Shown here in pieces: positions 33,649-45,048 of a stretch of 64,000 bases of DNA. The stretch lies in assembly GCA_025526915.1 (NCBI GenBank), contig JAHLKH010000123.1, forward strand, positions 19,034 to 83,033, given 5' to 3'. Source of the stretch: Entophlyctis helioformis. Its lineage: Eukaryota > Chytridiomycota > Chytridiomycetes > Chytridiales > Chytriomycetaceae. Every line of letters begins with the position of its first letter. The first letter of the stretch is position 1. The notes beneath the pieces are model-generated. The model did no database searches, was not told where the DNA came from, and saw nothing but the letters and a program-made list of their open reading frames with translations. The translations under genes were made by a program, and so were the position numbers.

Positions 33649-35492
33649 TTATTCAACAGCAGCAGCATCCACCGCAGCACCGACGGCAGAGGCGGGCTTG
33701 TCGGCCGAGTGCAGCCGGCAGAACTTGTAGTGCTGGTACAGTGCACGCTGCTCAATGAACGTCTTTGGGCATCGCGGACACCTCATGTCGAGTCCAATGA
33801 CGGGCTTGAGCGACTCGAGGTGCAGCAGCATGCCCCATCCACGGCGCACCACCGCCTGGCCGCACACATCGCACGGCACATAGTCGTAGTCGTGATCGCT
33901 GGCACCTGCGTTGCCGGCGACAATCGGCCGCGACGTGAGTGCGTCCAGACCAGAGTCGGCATGCGCGGCCGCGTCAGAGGGGACGCCGGCTTCTTGCAGA
34001 TGGGCATTGTCGGGTGCAGCAGGGAGATCAGCCGGGTCGATGGTGGAGTGCTTGTTGATCTCGTGTTGCCAGAGGTCGTCCTGCGTGGCAAACGTCTTGC
34101 TGCACTGCGTGCACGGCAGCCGTTTGGCGCGCTGCGGCTGCCAGTCTGAGCCAAACAGCTTGAGGTCGTGGACCATGTGGACGTGCTGGCTGTATGCGCG
34201 TGCCGAGAGGAGCGTCTTGGCGCAGTGTGGGCAGACGAGATCGGCTGGGATCTGGGCTTTGCGCAGCTCCTTGGCAGATGGCTTGGACGGTTTTTGGTCA
34301 GCGTCTCTGTTGCGGCCGTGCTTGCGCGGTGCTCCTGTGCTGGCTGTTGCTGCGGTCGCTTTGCTGGCATCTGAAGACGCAACCGACGCTGCATCATCGC
34401 GGTCGGCAGGAGCAGCCGCGCCAGTAATGGACAGCACTTGTACAGCATCCGACAGCTGGTTCACGACGCCAACGTTGCTGCTGCCGTCTTCCTCAGCACC
34501 GCCAGGCGTCAGAGTCGTGCCCATGAGAGACATCTCGTCCTTGTAAATGGAAAAGGCGTTTCGCTTCTCCAGCACCTCCAGGTGCACGCGCTCAGACTCG
34601 TCAACGGCAATACCGCCAATCGCACCAGCACCGTCCACAAATCCAAACGTGAAGAAGCACGACTCCATGGCAGTGCCGACACGGCGCTTTGTGTGGACGT
34701 TCTTGAAAGAACCACCATGCTTGTTACGCTTGACGACATAGCCAGGCCAAACAGCCTCGTTGAACCAGACGATGCTCTCGAGCGAAAGCTTGGCGCGGTG
34801 TGCCTGGCGGATGAGGTCCCAGCGAGTCTCTTGTCCCTGCACGAGCGAGACGCGTACACGGCCGCCGCGATGAACATGAGCTTCATGCGGGTGGATGAAC
34901 AGCGACTGAGCGGCCGTGCGATCGCTGGCGATGCTGTCGGCCGAGGGCTTGCGCAGCATCTGTGCGACAGAGTGGAAAAAGTGCGCCATCAGGAAACGGT
35001 GCAGGCGAAAGTCTTCTGTGCCCAGATGAGGATGGTTCCAGACTGTTTGGATGTGCACCAGCGTCAGCATATCGGCGACAGCCAACAGCAGCCGGCACGA
35101 GGCACTTACTGATAAGATCAAAGCCGGACGGATACTCGCTGCCAAACTGCTCAGGCAGCTCCCAGGCGTTGACGCCATGCTTGACGGTCAGGTAACCCTC
35201 AAACATCGGATCCGAGTCCAGCGAGCCCAGGATGTCCTTGCAGTCGCCGTACTTGGCGAGCAGCTGGTCCCGCGAGTCGAACGACGTCGCCAACAGACGG
35301 ATGCGGGACGCAGGGAATGTGGGCGGGAGGCCGAGGTACACGTGGGCGGCAGACTTCTGGACGAGGTGGGGAGCAATGGTCGGGTGGTGAGGATGCCAGA
35401 GGTGGCGGGCAAGTGCGAGCGAGAACGAGAAGTTGCCGTCGCCCAGGATGAGCACCCGGAACAGGCCGGTGTCGTGCGCTGATGTTGACATT
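33649..35492 (-). CDS. DUF2431 Rossmann methyltransferase with C2H2 zinc fingers
   Basis: Exons 35110-35492 and 33649-35042. The first exon has FRVLILGDGNFSFSLALARH, the GDGNFSF loop of the DUF2431 (Bmt5-like) family. The splice junction restores GFDLIIWNHPHLGTEDFRLH, the next conserved motif. The middle region includes RWDLIRQAHRAKLSL. The C-terminal half has zinc-finger pairs: CPHCAKTLLSARAYSQHVHM, CTQCSKTF with a downstream HEINKH, CDVCGQ and CPRCPKTFIEQRALYQH. Yeast Bmt5 methylates a uridine of 25S rRNA. Adding several C2H2 fingers suggests a larger nucleic-acid contact. The target here is inferred, not shown. Confidence 0.8.
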
Positions 35493-35530
35493 TTTGGGTC
35501 GGTTTGCATTTCGTTTGCCGTTTCGTTAAC

Positions 35531-36972
35531 ATGCACGAAAACGTTGCTCGTTTCGACCACCCGACGGCGTGGCTGGGCCTGCTGCTCAATCTGTCGTCCG
35601 CATCGCTCGTGTTCGCGAGCATCTACTTCTCGGTCCCCAAGCTCATCAAGCACCGCACAAACGTCCTGACACGCCTGCTCGTTCTGAGCAACGTGCTTTC
35701 TGCGCTGTTGCAGCTGCTGCAATTCACGCTGGTGTATGTGGCCGAGAACAACTGGCTGGTGGCCGCGTGGGGGTTTACGATATCGCTGGTGCAGCTCATC
35801 GAAGTGCTGGCGTTTGTCGAAGTGCTGCGACTGTACTCGGTGTTGATTGAGGCGTTGACGCACAGGCGCATCACAGTGATGCAGATCGTTGTGGTGGCGC
35901 TCCACTTTGGCACGTTTGGCTCCGTGTATCTCAAGGGCACCGTTTGGCAAGTGTCGTGGGACTCGAGCAACTGGGCTGTCAAGGTGTGGATCGCGTGTGA
36001 TTGCAAATGCAGAAGGATACACGTCGCGCTGATGCATACCAAGAGTAGTGGTACCAGGCGACGTCTGGGGTGTGGCTGTGTTTCATCGTGCTGGTCGAGA
36101 CAGGAGTTACGTTGTTTGTGGCGCGCAAGGTCCGCAACCTGCTCATCGAGAAGCGGCGGCAGGCCCTTCAACAGGACTCGACAACCGCAGACGACACCAA
36201 CACACCGCAGCTGGTCGCAGGACGAATCGATCTCGGCCGGCTCAACATGGCCGCATCGCCAGCCAGATTGACGCCAGTATCTGACAAGATGCACGATGTT
36301 GGAGGCCGAGCACAGTCGGATCCAATGCTGCTCAAAACGGCGTTGCAGCCTTCAGGGGGCGTGTCTCCAAACCGTCTGATGGCCGCACTCGGTCGTGTCG
36401 TCACGTCGCCATCCAGTCAAGCATCTGCATCGCCCACGAAACCGCCGAGCTCGTTCGTGGCACGCATCTCAGGCAGCCTCGGCGGCCTCTTCAAGCCGCA
36501 TACGGAGCAGCCACCGCCCAATGCGCAACCAGCGGCACCAATCAAGCGACCACTCCGATCGCATAGCTCGCAGCCGCCGCCTTCCACGTCCCACCACCAC
36601 GCCGAAATCCAGGCCATTGAACGCAACTTCCGCACGATCCTCATGCTGATTGGGTTCATTCTGGTGTCGGGTGCTGGGGCCGTAGTGAGCACGCGACTCA
36701 CTGCGTTTATACACGGACCACCAGGGTCGACAGGTATGCGCATGGCGATATCGCTGAACCAGATCACGGTGGCTGTGATTGGGTTCCAGACCGTCGCAAT
36801 CACTTGGCTGCTGCATCGCATCAAGGAGATGCAGTTTGGCAAGGACAAGAAGAAGCGCAAGTCGAGAGGGCACTTGGGCGCTGGTGGTGACAAAAAGGCT
36901 GCTGGGCATGCTGGGCATGGTCGTGCCCAGCGACGTCGGCATCACGGCGAAGCAGCCACGGTTGCTGGCTGA
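35531..36972 (+). CDS. multi-pass membrane protein, possibly seven-helix receptor-like
   Basis: Exons 35531-35983 and 36049-36972. Hydrophobic helices appear as WLGLLLNLSSASLVFASIYF, a segment VLSALLQLLQFTLVYVA, WLVAAWGFTISLVQLIEVLA, ITVMQIVVVALHFG, VWLCFIVLVETGVTLFV, FRTILMLIGFILVSGAGAVV and MAISLNQITVAVIGFQTVAI. That is about seven. A long Ser/Pro-rich cytoplasmic-type loop sits between helices five and six (about 36150-36600), and the C-terminus is Lys-rich (KDKKKRKSR). The topology resembles a 7TM sensor, but no receptor motif was recognised. It is divergent from the DUF2431 gene, with 38 bp between starts. Confidence 0.65.
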
Positions 36973-37026
36973 TCACACTTGCGTCGCCAATAAATCTCGG
37001 GGTTGTCCGAAAATGCACCATCGCCC

Positions 37027-38819
37027 ATGACAAGCATCGACGCACCGCAGTCTGCCGATGAGGGCGCCGAGATGGTGACGTGCCCCATCTGCAACAGCAG
37101 AGTGCAGGCAGCAGACATCAACCGCCATATCGACTCCAACTGCACGCCTGCACCAGCGTTGACATCGCCGCCATCGTCGTCGAGCGCAAGTTCAAGCACG
37201 AGTGCGCAGACTGTTGGACGCATGCAGACAAGCATCCAGTCGTTTCTGAGCCCAAACAGCAAGCCCACGCCATCTTCCATGTCATCTTCCATGTCATCGT
37301 CGATGCCAGCAGCAGCTCGCACTGCTCCAACTGCAGGCCCACCACCACCGCAATCGCACACCAACCCATCCACCAAGCGCAAACGAGACGAGCCCGTGAG
37401 CGCATCCACGCCATCGTCACACAAACCACTCGCCGAACTCGCACGCCCGTCATCGCTGTCCGATGTGCTGGGCCACGACTCGCTTTTCGGCGAGTCTTCC
37501 CTTCTCAGACGCCTCATCACTTCCAAACAAGTGCCGTGCATGCTGCTTTACGGTCCGCCAGGCTCGGGCAAAACGACACTGGCCCGCCTGATCGCAGCAT
37601 CCCTCTCAACACAAGTGCACGCACTCTCAGCAACAATGCACGCCGTGTCTGATCTGCGGGCAGCAGCAGACGAAGCGCGGTCGTACCGGCGGGTGACGGG
37701 CAGGAAAGCGCTCGTGTTTGTGGACGAGATCCACAGGTTCACGAAAGCGCAGCAGGATTTCCTGCTGCCGGGTGTAGAGAGCGGCGAGTACGTGTTTGTC
37801 GGGGCGACGACCGAGAACCCGTCGTTTCGAGTGAACGGGGCGCTCTTGTCGCGGTGCCGGGTCGTTGTGATGAACAAGCTTGGGATCGACGATGTTGTGC
37901 GGATTTTGCGTCGGGCAGTGGGCATCAAGATGAGTGTCGTGCGCCAGAAGCGGGACGGACTGCACAACCAAGATGGCGATACAGAGGTGGATAGGGACGC
38001 TGTGCAAGTGCCGGATGAGGTGCTCAAGTTCCTCGCGACAATGTGTGATGGCGATGCGCGTGCAGCAATCAACGGACTGGAGATGGCGATGGATTCGGCG
38101 ATTGCCGCAGGAGAGGCGGCCGTGTCGTCCGCACTGGTACGCGAGGCGCTGCAAAAGTCGCATCTGCTCTACGATCGTGACGGCGAGGAGCACTACAATA
38201 TCATATCTGCATTGCACAAGAGCATGCGCGGCTCAGACGATAATGCTGTAAGTTGCGATTCCTGCTCCATGCCCTTCCATACTACACTGACCCTTCATCA
38301 TCCGTTCACTGCAAGCAGTCGCTGTACTGGCTCGGACGAATGATTTATGCAGGCGAAGATCCGCTCTACGTTGCAAGGCGATTGGTTCGGTTCGCGTCTG
38401 AAGACATTGGTCTGGCAGACAACGCCGCCCTTCCACTAGCCGTGTCAACGTATCAGGCATGCCAGACCATTGGCATGCCAGAGTGCGACGCCATCCTTGC
38501 ACACTGCGTGACGTACTTGGCTCGCGCACCAAAGTCTGTCGAGACGTACCGCGCCATCAAGCGCGTCAAGGAGGTTGTGCAGACACACGAGGCCCTGCCT
38601 GTGCCCCTTCATATTCGCAATGCACCCACCAAGGTGAGACTGGCTGACTTGGAATGTTGCTGATGCATGGTACTAGCGGCTGGATGACATGCGGCTGCAG
38701 TTGATGGAAGATCTTGGGTACAGCAAGGGGTACATCTACAATCCAGACCATGACGGCCCTGTCGAGCAAACGTATCTTCCAGACGAACTGGCCGTCAAGG
38801 AGTTCTTTGGCCGCACATG
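37027..38819 (+). CDS. MGS1: MgsA/WRNIP1 AAA+ ATPase (replication fork maintenance)
   Basis: Exons 37027-38247, 38319-38633 and 38677-38819. An N-terminal UBZ finger ([16 protein letters not shown] with final C) binds ubiquitin in the family. TSIQSFLSP is a possible PCNA-binding motif. The AAA+ core has Walker [17 protein letters not shown], Walker [18 protein letters not shown] and sensor 1 [11 protein letters not shown]. The C-terminal MgsA domain includes [34 protein letters not shown] and [18 protein letters not shown]. Yeast Mgs1 and human WRNIP1 act at stalled replication forks with PCNA and polymerase delta, whose small subunit is also encoded in this window. Confidence 0.95.
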
Positions 38820-39091
38820 ACCAGAGATGTCCGGTATTGCGAGCAGTCTGAATGAAGCCTGGCTGCATAACTGGATGGCTTGCTGGTTTGGATGCATCAT
38901 GGCAACGCACGAGACGGTGCGACGCCCACCAATACGGCAGCCAACAGTTGATTTGTCGGTCGCGGGATCTGGATGGATGGATGGCTCAGGCGGACGCGTC
39001 GCGTTCAACAGCCAGCCCAGACGACCGTCTCCGCCAGGATCATTAGTTGCCGTGGCAACCATCAACAAACACGAGCGCATCGAGCATCGGC

Positions 39092-40775
39092 ATGGAAGAG
39101 ACCAAACACAGGGCCATCAAGGGCGCTGCAGGGGCCTTGGTCGACACGCCAGTGAGTTTGTGCATCCCTGAACTGCTCGTACGCTGCAAGAGGTGGCCGA
39201 GTCGGCTGACGCTCTCTTGGACACGGCCACATCTGACCGTCTCGCTGCTTGACTTGCGCTCTCCCTGCTGCCCTGGCATGTTCCCGCAACAACGCCTGCA
39301 AGCACTCATGCGCTGTCCACGCTGCTGCTTCTGCTGTAAAGGCCTCGACGACTGTTGCCACGGAGACCGCGGCTAAGGATGCGACGACAAAGACGGCTGC
39401 ACTCACTGCCATACAGGCTGGCGACCCGTGTGATGTGAACGGCCAGTCTAGCCCGCCGACCCTCGTGGCAGATACGCTGGCAACACATGCTGTGAAGTTG
39501 AACAGAGTGCCGTCCCTGCAGACAGCGAATCCAAAACAAGCCAAACATGCCCAGCGTGCCGACAAGAACACTGCCGAGGCTGATCTCCAAACAGCTGCAC
39601 CAACGACCAAGGAGATTGACTGTTCTCTCACACGCTTCCTTCGCGGCTCTCTCGGTCCAGCCAACACGCTCACAGACAGCCAGAAACGCGAGCTGTGGGT
39701 CGACGCCTTCAAGTACGAGTGGCGAGGCAGTCTGAACAAGCTGCCGCCAGTCGCTCTGAGATCCGAGACCGACCTGACGCACATCACGAGCCGTGCCATG
39801 TTTGAGCGTCTGCGCAAGGCGATCCCGAACACACCTGCGAATCGACTGGAACTGGGCCATCTCGCACTGCACAACATGTGGTACGATGCTATCCGCGAGA
39901 CGTCTGCCGCGACACTGGCTCTGTGCGCGATCAGCGGCGGCCATACAGCGAGTCTGGCGCATTTGCTGGATAGCCACGTGGTGACGATTGACCAGCTGGA
40001 CGCCTTACCGGTGCTCACGGTGTTTCATGGCCGTGTACTCAACTATGCGGCAGGCACTGCATGTGTCGGTGTGATGCAGATGCTGTCAGCGAGAGGAGCG
40101 CGAGCGACCACCAAGGCGATGGACTTTGCTGCACAGATGGGGAGGCTGGACAGCGTACAGTGGCTGCACGACCACCGCACCGAGGGTTGCACGGTTGCTG
40201 CGCTGACGCTAGCAGCCGAGTTTGGGCATCTCAGTGTTGTGCACTGGCTCGTGGCCAACCGGCGCGAGGGCTGCCACGCCAACACGCTTGCCGCGACCAT
40301 CAGGAACGGCCACGACGCGATTGCCGTCTTCCTCATCGAGCACGGTGCCGCGAGCGTGTGTGTGAGTGCTGACACGATGCTGCTTGCCGTCAGGCACGGC
40401 CGACTGGATCTTGTCAAGTGGCTCGCTGTCCACCGCCCAAACACGCTCACGCACCAGGCGGTTGCCGAGGCAGCCTCGCTGGGCCATCCCGACACGGTGC
40501 GCTTCTTCCTGGACCGCGGCCATGCGGTGGACATGCACATGCTCGAATGCACCGAGAGCTGGGTCGTGCTTCAGATGCTCGTCGACAGTCTGACGGATCG
40601 CGAGGCGGAAGAGCTGCTTGGCATGGCACGCTCGCGCAAGAACAAGGCTGTTGCTGGGCGGCTTGTTGCGCACCTCAACAGGCTTGCGCTCGAGGCACCA
40701 AAACCAACGAAAACATTCAAGTTCAAACCCAAGAAGATCAAGCGCAAGGGAGTCGCTGCTGCCCGGCCAGAGTGA
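39092..40775 (+). CDS. ankyrin-repeat-like protein, intact copy
   Basis: Exon 1 39092-39151 (MEETKHRAIKGAAGALVDTP) joins exon 2 39342-40775 in phase, giving about 497 aa. The N-terminal part is Thr/Ala-rich. From about 39800 onward divergent ankyrin-type repeats are visible: GHTASLAHLLDSH, GRLDSVQWLHDHR, FGHLSVVHWLVAN, GHDAIAVFLIEHG, GRLDLVKWLAVHR, LGHPDTVRFFLDRG. Spacing is about 33 residues. The C-terminus is Lys-rich (KFKPKKIKRKG), a possible nuclear signal. This WLH/WLV style of repeat is common in large protist and chytrid families. The left arm of the inverted repeat begins inside this gene (about 40144). Confidence 0.8.
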
Positions 40776-41270
40776 ATGCCGGCAGCTGCCTTTTGATCGG
40801 ACTGGAACAGAATGGGTCGGATGTGCTGTCATTTTGGTGTGCCGAAGCAGATTCAATGAGAGTTGGGATACAGCAGACACAAGCCAGCCTTCTTGGCATG
40901 TGCAAGGGATTCACAGACACTCAATCACCTGTGCGGCATTTCCAGTTTCCTGATGGTTGACTTGGGTCGCTTGGCGGTGGTGGCATTGGTGCCATGTCCT
41001 GCATTTGATTCATTGCGCATCTCTTGTGCCTGGTTCAACGTGGCACTTTCACTGAGAACATCAGCGGCATCGGCAGTGCTGGCGCGGTTGATAGCTCCTT
41101 GTACAACATCGTGCCGACACTCCACTCATCAGCAAACGGCCGCCTACAGAACACGCGTCTCTATCGCCACGCCATCCAGCACAACCGGCATGCGAACCAT
41201 CTCAACTTGCTCGCTGTAAATCACGCCAACAAGCTTTACCACAAACTCCGCCAACAACCCCCTCTCGACA

Positions 41271-43410
41271 TGCACAACATGCTCGGATACGGTGTAGCAT
41301 TCGCTTTAATGGTCGTATTGGCCGCTCTCATGGCTGGCTGGCCTGCCACTGCATCCTTGCCGCACTTTGGGGTGAGTCTCTGGTCGTGAACCGAGTATGG
41401 CGGCAGATACCCAGCTGCTGTCTCTGTCTGCTGTCTGCTGCCTCTGTTTGCTGCCTCTGTCTGCTGCCTCTGTGTGCTGCCTCTGTTTGTGTGCGCATGT
41501 GGTGTCCAAGTGTCGGCATGCGGGATGTGCCGTTTGTTGTTGTCTGCGTTGCGTTGCGTATGCTGCACGCCCTCCCCTCGTTCCCTATACATCGCTTGCA
41601 GATGCCTTGCATGTCTCTGCTCCCCATGCCACCAGTCCTGCTGTCGCTGCTCCTGCCTCCGCCGCCTTTGCTGCTGGTTGTCGTCCTTGTGGCTCCGCCA
41701 TCCCCTTGCTGGGTCGCGGCGGAGGTTGCCGTATCGTGCCATCTGCAGGCCGTGCGTGATGGCTGGCAACGGGCAACGGTGGTGGTGCAGCTGGATATGG
41801 TTGTTGGGCGACTGCAAACAGCGACATACCGACCACCGGCATGCACGACTTGGCTCTGCTTGTTGTTGTCCGCTGTGTGTCGCTTGCAAGTTGCCGAGCT
41901 GCCGAGCTGCCGAGCTGCGGAGCCCGTTGGTGTTGTAGCCGGCCGTGTTTGTTGTCGCGACGACGGCTCCATGGTCGGCAGATCGCGACAGTGCCGCGAG
42001 TCTCGCGCCACGCCGTCCATGTCACGCCATAGCAGGCTGTAGCAGGCCATACACAGGCACCAGCGACGCTCTGCCGGTGCTCCACCGTTCCCATTCCCAT
42101 TCCCATCCACATTCCACATGCCCAGACACCACGCCAGGCACGACTCGACACACACACAGCGCTGATCGCGTGCATCCTTGGCTCCTGTGCTGCATGACTG
42201 ACGCCTTCCGTCCATCCGTCTCCATCCGCCTGCCATCGCCCGCATATCGCCACTCAGGACATTGTGATTGTCCACATCGGCTTCGCTGCTGTCACATTCG
42301 CATTCTTCCAGCTGGCAGCCGCCATCGAGCCCCATGCTCTCAAGCTGGCACAGTCCATCGCTGCATTCGCTCAGCGTGCCCACAGGTGAGTCTGCGTTGT
42401 CCCGATGGCCGTCCTGTCCTGGCCGCCTTGTCCTGGCCGTCTTGCCAAGCTGCGCTGACGTTGAACGCCGATCCGCGATGGACTGCATGTGCGTGCGTCT
42501 GCCGGCCATGCCGCTGGCTGCCCATCAGCGCTGCCGCAGACGCCGCACGAGAGACCCGCGACTGGTTGCGCCACCAGGCTGCCGCCGACGCCAGTCCTGC
42601 TGAGCGCACCGTCACCGTCTTGCGTGCGGCCGCCACTCTGCTCGCCAAGGCCGCCGTCTGTGGATGGCAGCTGCTGCGTGACGGCACATCAAGGTGAGTT
42701 GGGCTGTTGGTTGTTGTTGGGCGTGTGCGCTGCTGACTGCTGCTGCTGCTCTGCTTGTCTGCTGGCCTGCCTTGCGTGCGGCCGCTTGCTTGGCCCGCAT
42801 CCGACACTGCGCCTGCCCGCCCACGCCCGCCCACGCCCGCCGAGCAGCTGTCCCAAACACCGCAGATGCAGGCGCTTGTGCGGCGGCTTGTGCGATGGCT
42901 GGAGAATGCGACGGGAAAGCAGATCGCGCGTGGGCCGCCCACGGCAAGACAGCAACGAGCTGCTGCTGCTCGTGCTGCTGCCAGTGCCGCTGCCAGTGCC
43001 GCTGCCAATCGTCTCGACGCCACTGCCAGAAGGCAGCAGGCACACACACCGCCGGTCCAGCCACCGCTGGTCCAGCACACACGCCCTCCGACCCATGGCA
43101 AGTACACGCGCGTTGTTCTGGCTGCCTGCTTGCTGATGCCTTGTGCCGACATGCCGACACGCTGACACGCCGTCCAACACGACGCGTTTGGGGATCGCTG
43201 CGTGGCTGCTTGTCCACGATGGCCACCAGCCGCAACCACGCCGAGCCGTCCTGCAGGTGCTCAGCCAAGCCAGCGCCAGTGTCAGCGCCAGCCGCTGCCA
43301 CACCAGCAGCCGTTCGCAGCCGACACGAGCCTGCTCCTCCTGCACCGCTTACAGCCAAGGTCGCCTGGATATCAGCCCACGCTCCTGCCTCCGTACCTGC
43401 TAGCTCATGA
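41271..43410 (+). CDS. putative multi-exon membrane protein (left-arm copy)
   Basis: Family not recognised. Supported exons are 41271-41371 (MHNMLGYGVAFALMVVLAAL, a signal or transmembrane helix, GTGAGT donor), 42258-42385 (DIVIVHIGFAAVTFAFFQLA, a second helix, then ALKLAQSIAAFAQRAH) and 42529-42693 (RETRDWLRHQAAADASPAER). Phases agree across these three. Later exons are plausible but uncertain: about 42880-43100 (QMQALVRRLVRWLENATGKQ, Ala/Arg-rich) and 43170-43410 (RLGIAAWLLVHDGHQPQPRR). The 886-nt intron 1 holds a CTGCCTCTGT-type repeat. A small opposite-strand frame overlaps the first exon, so the 5' end is not certain. Confidence 0.45.
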
Positions 43411-43426
43411 CGAAGAGCCGTCCGAC

Positions 43427-44728
43427 ATGCCCTTTCGGTTCTTCCACCAGCCCTCGCCGTACGAGCCGATCGACGAGCATGCCATGGTCGACCTGGTGAC
43501 GGCTGGCTTCTACAAAGTCGAGCACTTTGTCAGGCTGGCATCGGGACAGTATCTGGTCAAGGAGCGCGTCGCAAGCAGAGTCGTGCCATGTACGTCTGCA
43601 AGTGCACCTGCGATGGACTGTGCCGCATGCTCGGCCGTGTGGCTGACACGCTGCATCCTTGCATCCCCAACCACCACAGCAACCCCTCCTGCCCGTGCCG
43701 CCGTTGAAGTGCCATCCTCGTCCAAGAAGGAAACCATCAAGCAGAACACGGAGCTCAACAAGAGCCAGACGGGGGCAGATGCGGCTCCACAAGTGACTGC
43801 GACCAGTCACGCCGAGACCTTGATGGCGGACCGCATTGCATGGTCCGAAACAGAAGAGTTCAAAGCGTCGATGCGCAGGACAGAAGCGGCGATCCGTCAT
43901 ACGGACTACAACCAGCGTACCTTTGAAGCCCATGCCGCCGCTTGTCCGGCTACACGTGCGGCATTGAACAAGGCGTGGGCACAGTGGAAACTTGGCTGTA
44001 CCGAAGACTATATAGCTGGCCGGCAGTTTCGAAAGTGTCCATACACACTGGCCCACGAGCAGGAAGCCCGTGAGCGGAACATGTTTGTAAAGGACACGCC
44101 TGTAAAGGGCACGCTTGTGAAGGACACGCTTGTGAAGGAACAAGTGCAGCAGCAGATCCTTGTGCCCTCTGCTGCTGTGTCGCCCATCCTGATCGAGCCT
44201 GCGCCGATTGCGTCTGCCGAGCCACTGTTCCCCATCAAGCCATCCGAGTGCACATCTGCGAACATTGCTGCATCCTGTGACAAGCAGCCAAACCGCTACA
44301 CCGAACGCACAGGATCGGCTCCGCTCATTGTGTCGCTCCTTGGTCTGCGCGCAGGATGGAGCAAGCCACACACAACAGCAGACGGCCGCATTGTGTCACG
44401 CCTTGGCAGCCATGCCGGCCACTGCTACCATGGTGCCAAACCCACCGTGACGTGCAGCCCACCTGTCTCGCGCACGAAGAGTCAGACTCGGACTCTGACT
44501 GGGAGGATCACGGCGGCATTCTGTCGCGTCTTGGTCCGGCACCAGCAACAGCACCAACAACACCATCGTCAGCAGGATCAAGCGACATTCTGTCAGACTC
44601 GGACCGCGTGTTGTGCATGGCGACGACGACATCTTCTCGCGACTCGGCCCTCGCCTCGGATAGGCTTTGGCTCGACATCTGCCTCCATTCTTTCTTATCG
44701 TTTTCTTGTGATTGAATCCAATGAATGA
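43427..44728 (+). CDS. ORF with ILSRLGP motifs (left-arm copy), 3' end frame-shifted
   Basis: Start chosen at 43427 (MPFRFFHQPSPYEPIDEHAM). The N-terminal part has MVDLVTAGFYKVEHFVRLAS, a pattern seen in zinc-binding BIR-like N-termini but without clear ligands; a Cys/His set (CAACSAVW, then HAAACPATRAALNKAW) lies downstream. A KDTLVKGT-type short repeat sits at about 44085-44140. Compared with the right-arm copy, this copy lacks one base near 44468 and another near 44592. Its frame therefore leaves the conserved tail, which reads WEDHGGILSRLGPAP and further SRLGP repeats in the other copy. The cognate right-arm gene is broken elsewhere. Confidence 0.5.
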   Translation: MPFRFFHQPSPYEPIDEHAMVDLVTAGFYKVEHFVRLASGQYLVKERVASRVVPCTSASAPAMDCAACSAVWLTRCILASPTTTATPPARAAVEVPSSSKKETIKQNTELNKSQTGADAAPQVTATSHAETLMADRIAWSETEEFKASMRRTEAAIRHTDYNQRTFEAHAAACPATRAALNKAWAQWKLGCTEDYIAGRQFRKCPYTLAHEQEARERNMFVKDTPVKGTLVKDTLVKEQVQQQILVPSAAVSPILIEPAPIASAEPLFPIKPSECTSANIAASCDKQPNRYTERTGSAPLIVSLLGLRAGWSKPHTTADGRIVSRLGSHAGHCYHGAKPTVTCSPPVSRTKSQTRTLTGRITAAFCRVLVRHQQQHQQHHRQQDQATFCQTRTACCAWRRRHLLATRPSPRIGFGSTSASILSYRFLVIESNE

Positions 44729-44910
44729 CTCTGATCCTCTTGGACACGCTTGGCAGTGTGGTGGTTCGGTGGATGGAATCAACGATCCTCGCAGCAGGTG
44801 GAGTGCACAGACTGCGGCCGGATTGCTTTAGTGGTTGGAGCGAATTCGAGATCGCACGACGCGATGCCACAGATCCAGATGGCGTGGCCATGGTCTCTGA
44901 ATGCAGCGAG

Positions 44911-45048
44911 TAGCGTGGACAAGACACTTCAACTCGTGAATGCCATTGCCTGCCAGAGAAGACCAAAGCAAGGGTTTGAAGGTCGCATAAAATGTATTGC
45001 TCCTAAACCGATGTTGAGTGTGCACCAGCACACATAGATATAGCTTCA
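44911..45048. other. short spacer between repeat arm and ABC gene
   Basis: The 138 bp from the arm boundary to the ABC transporter stop contain AATAAA-like AT-rich sequence (about 44990) but no gene that I can see. Confidence 0.4.

Larger units (their letters stand above)
40144..44910 (+). repeat. left arm of 4.8-kb inverted repeat
   Basis: The arm is nearly identical to the reverse complement of 54410-59197. Coordinates pair so that left plus right sums to about 99320-99341. It carries the 3' part of the ankyrin gene, a putative two-helix membrane protein gene and an ILSRLGP-motif ORF. The right end is sharp, with similarity stopping after CAGCGAG at 44910. Confidence 0.93.

Noticed and set aside
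39186..39225. tRNA-like GTGGCCGAGTCGG segment
   Set aside because: It resembles a D-arm, but no anticodon or T arm with proper spacing follows. It lies in an intron of the ankyrin gene.
40925..41272. Minus-strand frame in the left arm (and its copy near 58070-58416) readable as a small protein ending KRPKSTIRKLEMPHR
   Set aside because: It needs a one-base correction in a G run and a guessed intron, and it overlaps the first exon of the plus-strand membrane gene. It is not listed as a gene but is worth an RNA-seq look.
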